Position numbers and translations under genes: made by a program
Notes under the pieces: model-generated
What the model was told of the DNA's origin: nothing
What the model saw: only the letters and a program-made list of their open reading frames with translations
Databases searched by the model: none
Source: Gymnothorax reevesii
Lineage: Eukaryota > Chordata > Actinopteri > Anguilliformes > Muraenidae
Length of the DNA: 64,000 nucleotides
Direction of reading: 5' to 3'
Assembly: GCA_029721435.1 (NCBI GenBank)
Contig: CM056577.1
Coordinates: forward strand, 28,351,719-28,415,718
Shown here: positions 43,410 through 54,530 of the stretch, piece by piece
Numbering within the stretch: position 1 is the stretch's first letter
Layout of the letters: every line of letters begins with the position of its first letter

Positions 43410-45019
43410 CAGCGCCCTCAATAATTATTGGCACCCCTGGTTAAGATGTGTTAAAAGCCTTAAAATACATTATATTTTTATTGAAGAAGCATACTCTCAC
43501 ACTAAAAATTGTAGAAAAATGTACCCTTCAACTCGAGTGAATTTTAAGGGGAAAAAAATCTCTGACTAAGAAATAATTATTTTTCATGAAATCACCTGTT
43601 CCCCAATTATTGGCACCCCTAACAATTCCTAGGAAATAAATGTAATTGAAGTATTTCTGTCATTTCTACTGTAGTTTACAAAGTTGATCAGAGTGTCTAG
43701 GAACATTTCATTAGTAATTCATCACTACCTGTTTCCCTGGGGTATAAATATGACGTGACACAGAGGCCATTTCTCTTATCCACTCTTCAACATGGGAAAG
43801 ACAAAGGAACACACCATTCAAGTAAGGCAGATGCGTGTAAACCTTCACAAGTCAGGCAATGGCTAAAATAAAATAACCACTCCCCTGCACCTGCCCATAT
43901 CTACTGTCAGAGGAATCATTAAGAAGTTTAAAACAACTGGAACAGTGGAAAACAAGCCTGGACGAGGACGCAAGGTTATTTTGCCACCACACACAGTGAG
44001 AAGGATGGTAAGAGAAGTAAAAAGTTCTCCAAAGCTCACTGTTAAAGAATTTCAACAAATGGTAGCATCTTGGGGTCCCAAAGTCTCCAGAACACCCATC
44101 AGGCGCTATCTACATGCCAGCAAGCTGTTTGGGAGGCATGCACGGAAAAAACCTTTTCTCACTCACAATCATAAACGCAAACTTCTGGAGTTTGCTAAGT
44201 GGTACTGGGACTTCAACTTGGACAGTGTGCTTTGGTCAGATGAGACCAAGATAAAGCTTTTTGTCAACAAACACTCTTAAGTGGCTCTGGCGGAACACAA
44301 AAGATGAGTATGCAGAAAAGCACCCTCATGCCCACAGTGAAGTATGGGGGAGGATCAGTGATGCTATGGGCCTGTTTCTCTTCCAGAGGCCCTGGGTACC
44401 TTGTTACGGTGCATGGCATCATGACCACTTTGAAATACCAGGTCATTTTAAATCAAAATCTGAGGGCCTCTGCCCAAAAGGTGAAGATGGGCCGTCACTG
44501 GGTCTTTCAGCAAGATAATGACCGTAAACAAGTGGCCAAATCTACACAGAAATGGTTCACCTGACAGAGAATCGAGCTGGCCATCTCAGTCCCCAGACCT
44601 CAACCCCATTGAAAACCTGAGGAGTGAGCTGAAGAGGAGAGTGCAGAGGAGAGGACCCAGGTCACTGGATGGTTTAGAGAGATTGTGCAAAGTGGAATGG
44701 TCAAAGATCCCTCTTTCTGTATTCTCCCCTCTTGTGAAACATTGTAGCAGAAGATTAGGTGCTGTTTTGTTGGCAAAAGGGGGGTTATACAAAGTATTAA
44801 CATCAGGGGTGCTAATAATTGTGGCACACATGATTTGATGTAAAAGAATTATTTCTTAATGTGGGATTTTTTTTCCCACTGAATAAATGCACTTGAATTA
44901 AAGGTTGGATTTTCCTCTTTTTTTCATTGAGGTCCTTTATTATTAAGGAAAAAACTGAATTTATTACAAGCTAAAGAACTCATCTTAACCACGGGTGCCA
45001 ATAAATATGGCGGAAAGTG
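43410..45019 (+). mobile_element. Tc1-like transposon with IR/DR-type ends (1610 bp)
   Basis: TA flanks both ends (43408-43409 and 45020-45021). Each end carries the motif twice: outer ATTATTGGCACCCCTGGTTA at 43424, inner CAATTATTGGCACCCCT at 43604, and inverted partners near 44805-44821 and 44983-45005. Paired motifs about 180 bp apart are the IR/DR layout of fish Tc1 elements such as Sleeping Beauty. The whole element is present with broken transposase. Confidence 0.9.
43792..44838 (+). pseudogene. Tc1 transposase, broken
   Basis: From ATG 43792 the protein opens MGKTKEHTIQVRQ, has TAA at 43864-43866, then continues through the GRGRK linker (near 43960), a second HTH, and VLWSDETK (first catalytic Asp, near 44235), to TAA at 44278-44280. 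After a frame change come YGGGSVMLW and the FQQDND block (second Asp, near 44508-44525). A further frame change leads to SPDLNPIENL (Glu, near 44595-44620) and the C-terminus. Two in-frame stops and at least two frameshifts make it inactive. The length is that of a normal Tc1 transposase. Confidence 0.88.
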
Positions 45020-45147
45020 TATATATATATATTTATTGAAATGAATGAAAACCTTCTTCTATGTAAAAAAATGGCATCATGAAAACTTTGACTTTCAGTA
45101 ATGGTAAGTACATTGAAACAAAAAGTGAGTTTTTGATTTGGAACTTA

Positions 45148-45691
45148 CACTGCCCGGCCAAAAAAAAAGGTCACCGTTTGGAAACTAATGAACAAATTCT
45201 ATAATTGGATCATTATTGCGGTAATTAATATGTTTCAGCTGGAAATAATCATTTTAACCCTGACTGATGAAGCGCGTTGCTACTCATTTCTTAAAAAATC
45301 ATGTTGGAAGACATCCCTTGATGGTGGAAAAGATGTTGCAGTATTTCAGAACGGGCAAGTTATTGGCTTTTATTTAGCAAAGAAAACCATGAATGACAAA
45401 AAGAAGTTTGAGAAATCATTTTCACAAATAAATTTGCCACCACAAAGTCCTGACCTTAAACACATTAAAAGTTACTGGGATGTGCTCAAGAAAGACCAAC
45501 GAGTGGTTCAACCATTATGTCGAGAGGATAAGATCTCGGCCAAAAATAATGGCATTTCTGATAGAAGATAAATGTTCTGGCATTGCATATAGTTGTCAAA
45601 ACAATGACGAGACGAATATGCACTGTAATCAAAGCAACAGGGGTTCCAACTAAATATTTGAGTGACCGACTTTTTTTTTGGCCGGGCAGTG
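45148..45691 (+). mobile_element. Internally deleted Tc1-like element, copy C
   Basis: Inverted ends CACTGCCCGGCC and GGCCGGGCAGTG are flanked by TA (45146-45147 and 45692-45693). The interior keeps a remnant with PPQSPDLKHIKSYWDVL, the C-terminal catalytic block of the transposase, where the usual NPIES is altered. This is the best preserved of copies A-C. It also carries the empty TTAA site (TTTCTTAAAAAATC). Confidence 0.9.
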
Positions 45692-46035
45692 TATTTTGCA
45701 CAGTACTTTCAACTTGCGTACTATATGAAGTACTAAGGGACAACGAATGAAAACATCAGCATCAAGTTCACTTTTCGGTCTATTTTTCAAATAGATGCTT
45801 CATATGCTTGTACATAAACTTCACCTAGAATAATATACCCTTAAAATCTTACTTCATGTAAAAATCATCAACATAATCTCTGTATTCCACCGCTAAACTA
45901 TCTTGGTCAAAAGTTCCATCCAAAATACTATCCTTCAGTAAGAAGGCGGACGCCATTCTCGCCAAAACTGGTCTTGTGTCCACTCTAGTGTTTTCTTCAT
46001 CACTGTGTGTGGCACAGTCCACGGTTCATGTCTGG

Positions 46036-46240
46036 GAAGGCCACCATGCAGAGCCCAGAGAATCAGGCAGGCCACCGTGTTGAGCCCAGAGAATCAGGCA
46101 GGCCACCATGCTGAGCCCAGAGAATCAGGCAGGCCACCATGTTGAGCCCAGAGAATCAGGCAGGCCACTATGGAAAACCCAGAGAATAAGGCAAGCCACC
46201 ATGTTGAGCCCAGAGAATCGGGCAGGCCACCATGCACAGT
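46036..46240 (+). repeat. 31-bp minisatellite, between six and seven units
   Basis: GGCCACCATG-type starts recur exactly every 31 bp at 46039, 46070, 46101, 46132, 46163, 46194 and 46225. The unit contains AGCCCAGAGAATCAGGCAGG. A few units carry substitutions. The period is not a multiple of three, so a coding repeat is unlikely. Confidence 0.97.
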
Positions 46241-46699
46241 CTCAAATGAGACCCCGTTTGCACAGCTAGCTGGTTAGCATGCTAAAGCTTTTCACAAATA
46301 AAGAAGTAAGTTACACTTGTTATTGTATTTACGTAGTAACTTGAACTTATTAATTTGATGGCGAGAAGTGTTAGGCATGCTAACTGGGGAATTTTTCGTC
46401 CCGTTGACTCGAACTGACTAGAGTTTGCTATTTCACTATCATGGCTTAAGTTTCAGTTTTACTCAAGGTCTCATGAAAAAATTAACTTGGTCTGGTCATC
46501 GCAGCCAAGCGATTTGCTCGGTTGGTCGAATGGCTGGCCTATTTGTTTTTGTTTGTAATGTGTCAGGCATTTTCCTATCCACATTAATGATAACATAAAA
46601 TGCCAACATGTCTTTATAAGATTCTAAATTCCTATAGTTCATAAAATGGCACATAAACCTGCCCATGTCTGCCACTTTTCAAGTCATTGTATTATTATG

Positions 46700-47040
46700 A
46701 AAAAATATTATTTTAATTCCAAAATTGCAATATGGTTGCAAGTAGCGCAAAATGCAGAGGCATGAGCAATGCAATGAGACATAAAATTTACCAGTACATC
46801 AAAACTAGATGATGCGCACTCTATAGAGATGCTAACCCACACCTCTTGTTGACCTTGACCTTTGGAACTCAAAATGCAAATTTGGACAGGGTACCCTAGG
46901 ATCATCTACCGCACAAAGTTTGGTCACCCTAGCTTCAGTGGTGGCCGAGCTGTCGCGCGGACAGACACACACAGACAGACAGACACACAGGTGCTAAACT
47001 GTATACCCACGCCGCCTCGTCGGGCGTGGGTAAATACTCG
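46700..47040 (+). repeat. Dispersed repeat ending in a GC-rich hairpin
   Basis: TGACCTTGACCTTTGGAA near 46850, AAGTTTGGTCACC near 46916, GGACAGACACACACAGACAG near 46960 and the hairpin ACCCACGCC / GGCGTGGGT (47005-47013 and 47023-47031) are marks of a common fish repeat akin to the one at 26995-27390. Class unknown. Confidence 0.5.
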
Positions 47041-47164
47041 AATGATGTCCAGCAATGGCCAAATTTCTCAGTATGCAGCTAGAGCTTCATGCTGTACTGT
47101 ATTCCCCTGTACTGTATTTTTCTAAGGTGTAATACATTGGATGTCCAAGAGGGAGGTTAATAAA

Positions 47165-47196
47165 ATACCTCCCTTTATAATAATAAAGGGAGGTAT
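47165..47196. repeat. Perfect 14-bp hairpin
   Basis: ATACCTCCCTTTAT, loop AATA, ATAAAGGGAGGTAT. It could extrude or fold in RNA; it may be the collapsed ends of a small element. Confidence 0.9.
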
Positions 47197-49742
47197 AAAA
47201 AATCCTGACTTCCAAGCTATTTGATTCCTGTCATTCATAACCCACTGAAAATCAAGCTGTTCTTAGTGGGCGCCCCCTCTCTGAAATGAGCTCTGCTCTG
47301 ATTGGACAGTGAACACAGCCACTGGCCAAGTGTGTCAACGGAAGTATGTACATATAAAAGTAAATTAAGTATTATAACCTTACATATAAACATGCGGGTG
47401 ATTACATTTAGCTCTTCCATACCATACCTCCTGCATACATATTTCTTTATTATTGAAATTGGTTGATTTAATGTCAAGTTTGTGCACTGTTTTTTTTCCA
47501 TGTTCCACCTGACCTGAGTACATTAATGTGGCAACTGTAGTCATCTCTGGGATGGTATGTGGGTGTTTGGTGTTTGCTCAAGTCTTGAGCAACAGACATC
47601 TGGAAAAATCCGCTAATTTTAGATCAATTCAAGCAAGAGGCATGGTCTCCCTCCAAAATAACTGCACTTGAGATATAAAAGAGGGCCTTCGATGAAGCCT
47701 TCCTCAAGTCAACCAGTAAAGTTTTTAAACTCATCAAAATTTTAGTGAAAATAAAACCACAAGTGTTATCATTTTGTCTGCATAACATTTTCAGTATCTG
47801 ATCATGCCTACAGCTGGACCTTAAATTGCAATCCAACTAAACAATGGACCCAATTTGAAATTAAAGCAGGACCCACAAAATAATCTATTTGTAGCATTAT
47901 GTCTTTACTGTTACAAGTGGCCTTGTATGGGCATTATTGCACATGAAATGCTACATGGTGGTGTTCTAACTCTCTCACTCCCTCTGTAGGCATTTTGTTC
48001 CCTCTTTCTCTTCCTGACTTTTTCCTATAGGTGTGGAGCACCTGGAATGCATTGGCCAATCGAGGAGATGATAGAGGACCTGATGAGCAGGTCCTCGCGC
48101 TCAGCCTGCCCACTGCGTGTGGGGAGTTCATTTTTGCTTTTCCATCTGGATGGCTTTTTTCCTCAGAATGTTTAGAGTGTAGTTGTTTTAATTCTAGTTT
48201 GTTATTTTAGTTTGGGTCAGACTTCTCCAATAGACCAGTTACTGGTCCTTGTTTTGGTTTATTAGGGCAGTTTAGGGGGATGAGCTGGATCCAACAGCCC
48301 TTTGAATGGCTGGCTCAGTAACCTCCATCTTTTGTCCTGTTTGGCTGGACTCTCCACCCTTTTTTGCTTGTTTTATTTGCATTTTGTAGATGTTTTTTGC
48401 TTCAAAATGAAGCTTAATTCTGTTTCAGAGCATTAATTAAGAGGTTTCGGTGTCCTTTCACGTGCCTTCGTCACCAATTGAGCCTTTGTTCGTTTTGGGA
48501 GCCGGTAACATCTACAAAGACCTTTGGTACATGCAAAAAAAAAATTAGTTCACTCAAAACCGACAACATGGCCAATGACTGGTAGAAAAAAAAATATCCT
48601 GGCCAATCACTGACCATGTTATTTGTTCTACATGTGCAAAAAGGTTTTGGTTGTGTAAAAGGTTGTGTAAAAGGCCAATACATCTTCAAAGTGCGGGAAA
48701 TAAAAATAAAAAAACAAGTGAATAATTCTTTCTTCAGAAATAATCTTGTGCTTCTGATGGTGATCATAACAGTAGAGAAAGCCTGCAAAAATGGGAGTTT
48801 TTGTCAAGTTTAATGCAAAGAAAACATTGCTTTGATGAGCTGTCGGGATTGGATTCCACATTTAATGAATTGGTGTTCAAACGGTACGATAATCGTTTTG
48901 TGCTCACAATTGGAATTTTGCTGCATTTTTAAAATTAAGAGGTGAGGAAAGGGAAACATCAAAACTTAGCTGCTAAAAATTCGCAGCCTTTTGCAATCCA
49001 CCCCGATCAGATGAGGAATGGCTGTCAGCAGATGCTGAGAAATAAAACTGACTTTACTGAAGGAAAGCTGCTCTTGCTGATGACTTCTTCATAACTTGCT
49101 TTCGAACGATCAGGCAAACAGCGAGATCACTTTATTGAATCATTGCACAGCGGAGAGGCAGCAGGCCGGCTCTGTTCCCCTTCTTGGCGACCCGTCCCTC
49201 ATGAGAGTTTGCAGTTTCCTGAGTGGAGTCCGGCTGTCTAAGGCTGATAAGATGACTCGATAAGTTCAATCACTGGCGAGACAGATTTGTGCAGGGTGAA
49301 ATATATTCCAATGAATACAGAGCTTTCAGTCAGGTCTTCAAATTTGCCAGCATGACAATTAAGCCTTCATCAGTTTGAGGAAACAGTAGACATCTTCAAG
49401 CAAACTGTGCCACAAAAGAATTCTTGGCCCCTTGACAGAATATTGCTTTGGGCCCAACTTTTTTAATCAAACAAATTTCATTAGAATTTTTGTAGGCCTT
49501 TCCTGATGAAGGCCCTGAAAATCCCCACCATCTATGGTGCCACTAGAGACTGCCCTGACATTACATAATTAGTCATTGTTGGCAACCGGGTTGTCTGGAA
49601 GTAGGTTACCTGACAGGCAAGAGTAGAATTGCAGGTTAGAGTTTCCGGCGGGTCTTGGGATTTGACTTGTATCTGCAGAGATGAGGATGAGAAGAATTTT
49701 GCTGTTGGGAAATTAACACAAAAATCACTCCAAGCCTGATTT

Positions 49743-49773
<31 letters not shown>

Positions 49774-50173
49774 AGGGGATGGACTTTAGTTGATTTTGCT
49801 CGATTAAATAGCAGTTTACAAACACTATTTAATTTACTACTCCATAATTCATTGCAACAATAGTTGCAGAAAGACAATACAAAAAAAATCATGTCAAATA
49901 CATTTTACACGATCATAATAAAGTGGTTTTTGCATTAATGTTCTTTACTAAAGAGTATTAAATGTGTTCTGTCCTGGCTAAATTCCACACCTCCAACCTA
50001 GCTCCCTCAACCTGCTACCTAATCATCCCCCAATTTGATTGGCTATTCAATCTGTCCTCTCCCTCTTCCCCTCAGCTGATGTGTATTCCTAATGTTTAAT
50101 TCAAAGTGAAATGTATCCTGTGTCTCGTAGTAGGTTATGCTGCATGAGTAGTAAGTGAATCTAGAGAACAGTG
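47197..50173. other. Non-coding, with one (CT)n run
   Basis: No gene supported. (CT)n lies at 49749-49773. 49030-49330 is non-repetitive and could be conserved non-coding DNA. Nothing else recognised. Confidence 0.45.
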
Positions 50174-50670
50174 CAGTGAAAAGTATTTGCCCCCTTCCTG
50201 ATGTCCTATTTTTTTGCATATTTTGTCACACTTAAATGTTTCAGATCATCAGAAAAATTTAATAAAACATAAATATAACCTGAGTTAATACAACATGCAG
50301 TTTTTAAATGATGATTTCATTTACTAAGGGGAAAAAGCTATTCATACCTACCCTTTGTGAAAAAGTACTTGCCACCCCCATGGTAAATCATAAATGGACA
50401 GTGATTAACCACATTTTTTGAGTCCAATTTCACTAGTCATGCCCAGGCCTCATTACTGCCAGAACTGTTGAATCAAAAAATCACTTCAATAGAACCTGTT
50501 TGATAAAGTGAATTAGGTGAAAAGATCTCAAAAAGCGACTCATCATGCCACGAAATTCAAGAACAGGTGAGGAAAAAAAAGAAGAAAAAAAAAGGCAGGT
50601 GTGACCAAAACCAACAGAGACACAGCAGAGGGATTGGGGAACAATATGCAGTCATCTAAAAAATAATCAA
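50174..50670 (+). mobile_element. Tc1-like element, 5' fragment
   Basis: CAGTGAAAAGTATTTGCCCC opens a Tc1 inverted-repeat region. TTTGTCACACTTAAATGTTTCA follows (also at 31780) and the leader runs up to the transposase start near 50546 (ATGCCACGAAATTCAAGAAC). It then decays; catalytic sequence is missing. Confidence 0.7.
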
Positions 50671-50929
50671 CAATGATTACGCTGAATGAAATGGACTATT
50701 AAGAAATGTTCATGTTTTATCTAAGAATGTTGATGCTTTAACAAAAATACCTACTGTTGTACATTAGCGTGCAGTGATGATTATACATTAAGCAAAATAA
50801 AGATAAATCAGGAACAAAGGACTATTAATGTATTTATTAGATATAATATTGGATCATATACAACTGTAGACAAAAGTATGTAAATGGATAATAAGAGTAA
50901 AAACAATAATAATGTCTCTTCGAGAGAAA

Positions 50930-51945
50930 ACCCTAATAAAAATGTATTATAGTTAACTATAGTTTACTACAGTAAAATGGGGAGCCACAGCATCCACCTT
51001 AAGAACAACTGCCCCAGCCCTGTGCTATTCATCAGCAGAATATGCCTGGAGAGATCAGCACACGCTTAGAAATTAGACTCGGCACTGAACAACACCTTCC
51101 GCCTGATCACTGGATGCCTGAAACCCACCAACGTACACAACTTACATCTCCTCGCTGGTATTGCCCCTCCCAACATCAGACGGGATGTTACAAGCCAAGT
51201 TGAGATGACAAAGACCTTAACAGACCACCGCCATAATCTTCATGGACGTCAGCCCCCAACACAACGACTGAAGTCAAGAAGGAGCTTTCTCAGCCATGTC
51301 CAGCTCCTAACAGCATCCCGGGAGGAAACCAGACTCCAACTCTGGTTGGAAAAGCTCCAAAAGGAACCCCACCAGTCGACATGCAGATACCACCAGCTGA
51401 GGAACCCCCTCCTGGCTCAGACGCACCATGGACCTAATGGAAAACCCTGAACCGCCTCAGAACAAGTACAGGACGATCCACGGTTGCTCTGAACAAATGG
51501 GGCTACGAGACTGGACCAACCATCTGTGAATGTGGAGAACACACACCATGGAGCACTGCATCACCTGCCCTCTACTACCTAACCCCTGTAGCCAGAAAGA
51601 TCTTGCAGAGTTCAAAACACATGCAAAGATCTGTGTGAAGAAATGGGAGACTGCTATATAACTTCGCTTTGTAGACACGAAAAGAAGAAGACAGTAAAAC
51701 TGATGTAAACTAAAGTAAACTACACTTTACTACAGTAAACTAAAGTTTGTTGCAAATATACTATAGTGATTGAATATCATTGCTGTAGTTTACTATAGTA
51801 GAGATTGACTTTTGTGATTTACTTTCGTATCACTATAGTAAATTGCTTCTGTATAACTATCGTAATTCCGCAAAAATACCATAGTTACAATAGAAAACTA
51901 TAGTATTTTTACTGCGGTATTTTGTGGTAATTTTTCAAAAGGGAA
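50930..51945. repeat. AT-rich palindromic MITE hosting a LINE insertion
   Basis: Both flanks of the LINE are made of TATAGT/ACTATAG/TTTACT words (ATTATAGTTAACTATAGTTT near 50946; ACTTTACTACAGTAAACTAA near 51724; TTTACTATAGTAGAG near 51788). These are one element split by the insertion at 50978-51690. Outer boundaries are approximate. Confidence 0.6.
50978..51690 (+). mobile_element. Non-LTR retrotransposon 3' fragment with 9-bp TSD
   Basis: ACAGTAAAA flanks it at 50969-50977 and 51691-51699. Plus-strand text across frames gives LRTTALALCYSSAEYA, RLITGCLKPTNVHNLHLLAGIAPP, then KWGYETGPTICECGEHT near 51490-51545. This is the C-terminal region of a Jockey/I-type LINE ORF2 with its cysteine cluster. 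The tail is AAAAGAAGAAG. Frames are broken at several points. It belongs to a different LINE family from the one at 2301. Confidence 0.88.
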
Positions 51946-52130
51946 AGTCCATTTCTAGTGTGGCCACCATTTGCTCTGATTACAGCATGTAATCTTTCAG
52001 GCATAGTTTCCACGTATTTTTATTTCATCACATGCTAAACCATTCTTTTTAGTTTGAAGTTCAATCCAAAGATTTTTTTTTTTTTTTTGCTGTTACAACA
52101 GATTTGCTAAATTGGATTAAGATCAGAATT

Positions 52131-52605
52131 TTAAGCAGGCCAAATCTTAACTTTTATGTTCCCAGATGTTCCTTTCCAAGTGACATAATTCTTGCAGAAC
52201 TTTGAAGTGTGTTTAGGGTCATTATCTTGTGGAAAATAAATTCCCCAACCAAACAGTCTTTTTCCAGATGCTGTGATTTTTCCAGGGATGCTGTGATACT
52301 TCTTTTGATCCATGATTCCGTCAATTTTATGAGATCATCAGCACTCCAGGGATGCTGTGATACTTCTTTTGATCCATGATTCCACCTCCATGTTTTACTA
52401 AAGAGATTACACGGTCACTTTTGAAATGTTCTCCAAATGTTTGGCGCACATAAGTTCTGCATTTGGTTGAGACAATGTTGAATTTTGATTCACTGGTCCA
52501 AAGGTCTTGTTCCCAGTCCATTGGTGTCCAATCCTTGAATTTCTTGGCAAACAAAAGTTGTTTTTTTTGTGTGATGTTGCCACCTTTTAGCAGCAAAATG
52601 ATCAA
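52131..52605 (-). pseudogene. Tc1 transposase fragment of the 50861-53215 element
   Basis: On the minus strand KFKDWTPMDWEQDLWTSESK (first catalytic block, Asp replaced by Ser-Glu in WTSES) and SLVKHGGG are followed, after a frame change, by FPQDNDPKHTSK (second Asp block). The 64-bp-period duplication disrupts the middle. Inactive. Confidence 0.75.
52281..52383. repeat. 39-bp exact direct repeat, period 64 bp
   Basis: 52281-52319 and 52345-52383 are identical, starting TCCAGGGATGCTGTGATACT. It is a local tandem duplication inside the transposase remnant. Confidence 0.95.
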
Positions 52606-53499
52606 ATCAGACCATTTTCACGCAAGCATCTGGAAAAAGAAGATTTCGATATGTTGATACTTTAATTTCTTCACTTCTGACGCTATTAATATCTTCAGAG
52701 TTGTAGTGCTGTCATTGTTGTGTCTACTGTAGTGCTTTTATTTTTTTACTCGTTTTTTGACTCGTCAAACACAGATAACGAACATCAGAGGCACTTGCCG
52801 TTAGTTTTCAGCAAACCAGTCTCTTTGAAACACTTGATGGTGTTTCTTACAGTGCCAAGCCTGTTTTTAATGTCTTCAGCATCATGCAAGGCCACAATGC
52901 TGCTATGAACAATCGCCTTCCATCTAATTTAACATGAAGGCACTGCTAAAAGTTCTTGTAATCTTATTCTTACAAAAGTTCTTATGTAATCTTAACCAGC
53001 AGCAATAATCATGGAATGAGCCTTCAAACATGCATTCAGGCTTTGCTGGAGTCAAACAAAATAATAAAATTTGCAACACCTGTTATAACTGTTACAGTTA
53101 TTTTTCAACTGTTATAAAAAACTGATGGTCTTCGTGTTTTTGTTCATTATCCATAATTTTACCTCAATATACTTGTGGGAATGATTTATCTTTTTGTTCT
53201 CATTGCCTACAGTTGTATTTCTCAATGTATTTTCACAAATAAATTACAGAGAAGTAATATTTAAGGCCCCCTTTTAGCCAAAAGTGGTGTTTTATAATCA
53301 TCACTGCACACTACCGTACCTTCAAACAACATGTTTCTATGGAAGTGCAGTAGGCTTTCTGTGATTATAAAAAAAAACTCCTTTACTATTTGTTTCAATT
53401 TGCTGTGTTTCTTCTTCCTGTGTGCTACTGCCGTCTGTATAGTCTTTGCTCTACATATTCATGACTTCAGGTGACTAATGCTTGATGTGAATTGTACCT

Positions 53500-54345
53500 T
53501 GTTCTGTCTGTCGGGCTACAGCATCATAGATGCTGTCTTTTGCACTTTGCACTGATAATAATCTGGATGGTCCTTTTCCTCTATAGCCCGGAGGACATGA
53601 TGTCCATGATTTCCAAAAATAATTTGAAATGTGGACTCGTCAGACCACAGCACACTTTTCCACTTTGCGTCAGTCTATCTCAGATGAGCTTGGGCCCAGA
53701 GAAGCTGGTGGCATTTCTGGGTGTTGTTGATATATGGCTTTCGCTTTGCATTGCACTTGTAGATGTACTAATGAACTGTGTTAAATAACAATGGTTTTCC
53801 GAAGTGTTCCTGAGCCGACAAGGTAAAATCCTTTAAAAAAAATGATGTTGGTTTTTAATGCAGTGCCACCTGAGGGACCGACGGTCAGGGCATTCAATGT
53901 TGGTTTTCAGCCTTGCCGCTTACTTGTAGAGATTTCAGCAGACTTTCTGAATCTTTTTGATGATATTTTGTACTGTAGATGATGAAATCTCTAAATTCCT
54001 TGCAAATGCACGTTGAGAAACGTTGTTCTTAAATTGTTGGACTTTTTGCTCACACAGCTGTTCACCAAGTGGTGAAACTTGTCCCATTTTTGCTTTTGAA
54101 CGACTGAGCCTTTCAGGGATGCTCCTTTTATACCTAATCATGACACTCACCTGTTTCTAATTAACCTGTTCACATGTGGAATGTCCCAAACAGGTGTTTT
54201 TTTGAGAATTGCTCAACTATCCCAGTCTTTAGTTGCCCCTGTCCCAGCCTTTTTGGAACTTGTTGCAGGCATCAAATCCAAAATGAGTGAATATTTTCAA
54301 AAAAACAATAAAGTTAATCAGTTTGAAAATGAAATATCTTGATTT
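53500..54345 (-). mobile_element. Tc1-like element fragment, same family as 60405-62459
   Basis: The plus-strand text follows 61540-62340 closely (TTGAAATGTGGACTCGTCAG, GAGCTTGGGCCCAG, TGATGATATTTTGTACTGTA against TGACGATATTACCGACCGTA). On the minus strand 54150-53935 is a 71-codon N-terminal transposase piece with AFARNLEISSSTVQNIIKK, a helix-turn-helix. Both terminal repeats are missing or decayed. Confidence 0.8.
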
Positions 54346-54388
54346 TGTAGTCTACTACTAAACTTTTGTAGATTCTACTTGAATACAC

Positions 54389-54530
54389 AGTGGTGTGTAA
54401 AAGTATTTGCTCCCTTCCTGATTGTTTTTTTTTTTTTTTGCATATTTGTAGCACTTCAATGTGATAGCTTTTTCTCTCAATAAATGAAATCATCATTTAA
54501 AACTGCATTTGAAAACTGCATGGGTCACAA
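54389..54530 (+). mobile_element. Tc1 terminal fragment (50174 family)
   Basis: CAGTGGTGTGTAAAAGTATTTGCTCCCTTCCTG matches the start of the 50174 fragment (GTGAAAAGTATTTGCCCCCTTCCTG). A T-run and a CATATTTG.AGCACTT remnant follow. It ends near the LINE sequence. Confidence 0.65.

Larger units (their letters stand above)
42931..45997. repeat. 3-kb interval bounded by a 20-bp perfect inverted repeat
   Basis: AAGAAAACACTAGAGTGGAC at 42931-42950 is perfectly inverted at 45978-45997. Related words continue inwards (GCAGCCATTTTG and, inverted, GAGAATGGCGTCC). The interval contains two Tc1 elements. It may be an older DNA element filled by later insertions. Confidence 0.5.
50861..53215 (-). mobile_element. 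Tc1-like element disrupted by nested insertions
   Basis: Ends CAACTGTAGACAA (50861) and, inverted, CAACTGTAGGCAA (to 53215) have TA on both sides (50859-50860 and 53216-53217). Transposase text is on the minus strand between about 52620 and 52000. An AT-rich palindromic MITE with a LINE inside occupies about 50930-51945. A 39-bp duplication lies at 52281-52383. Confidence 0.8.

Noticed and set aside
44261..44518. 85-codon frame in the Tc1 element
   Set aside because: It is the wrong register; the YGGGSVMLW and FQQDND motifs are in the neighbouring frame.
46036..46240. CRISPR-like regular repeats
   Set aside because: Units are directly tandem with no unique spacers, and the context is a vertebrate-type genome. 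It is a minisatellite.
53492..53788. Plus-strand hydrophobic frame of 98 codons
   Set aside because: Antisense of the Tc1 transposase remnant on the minus strand.
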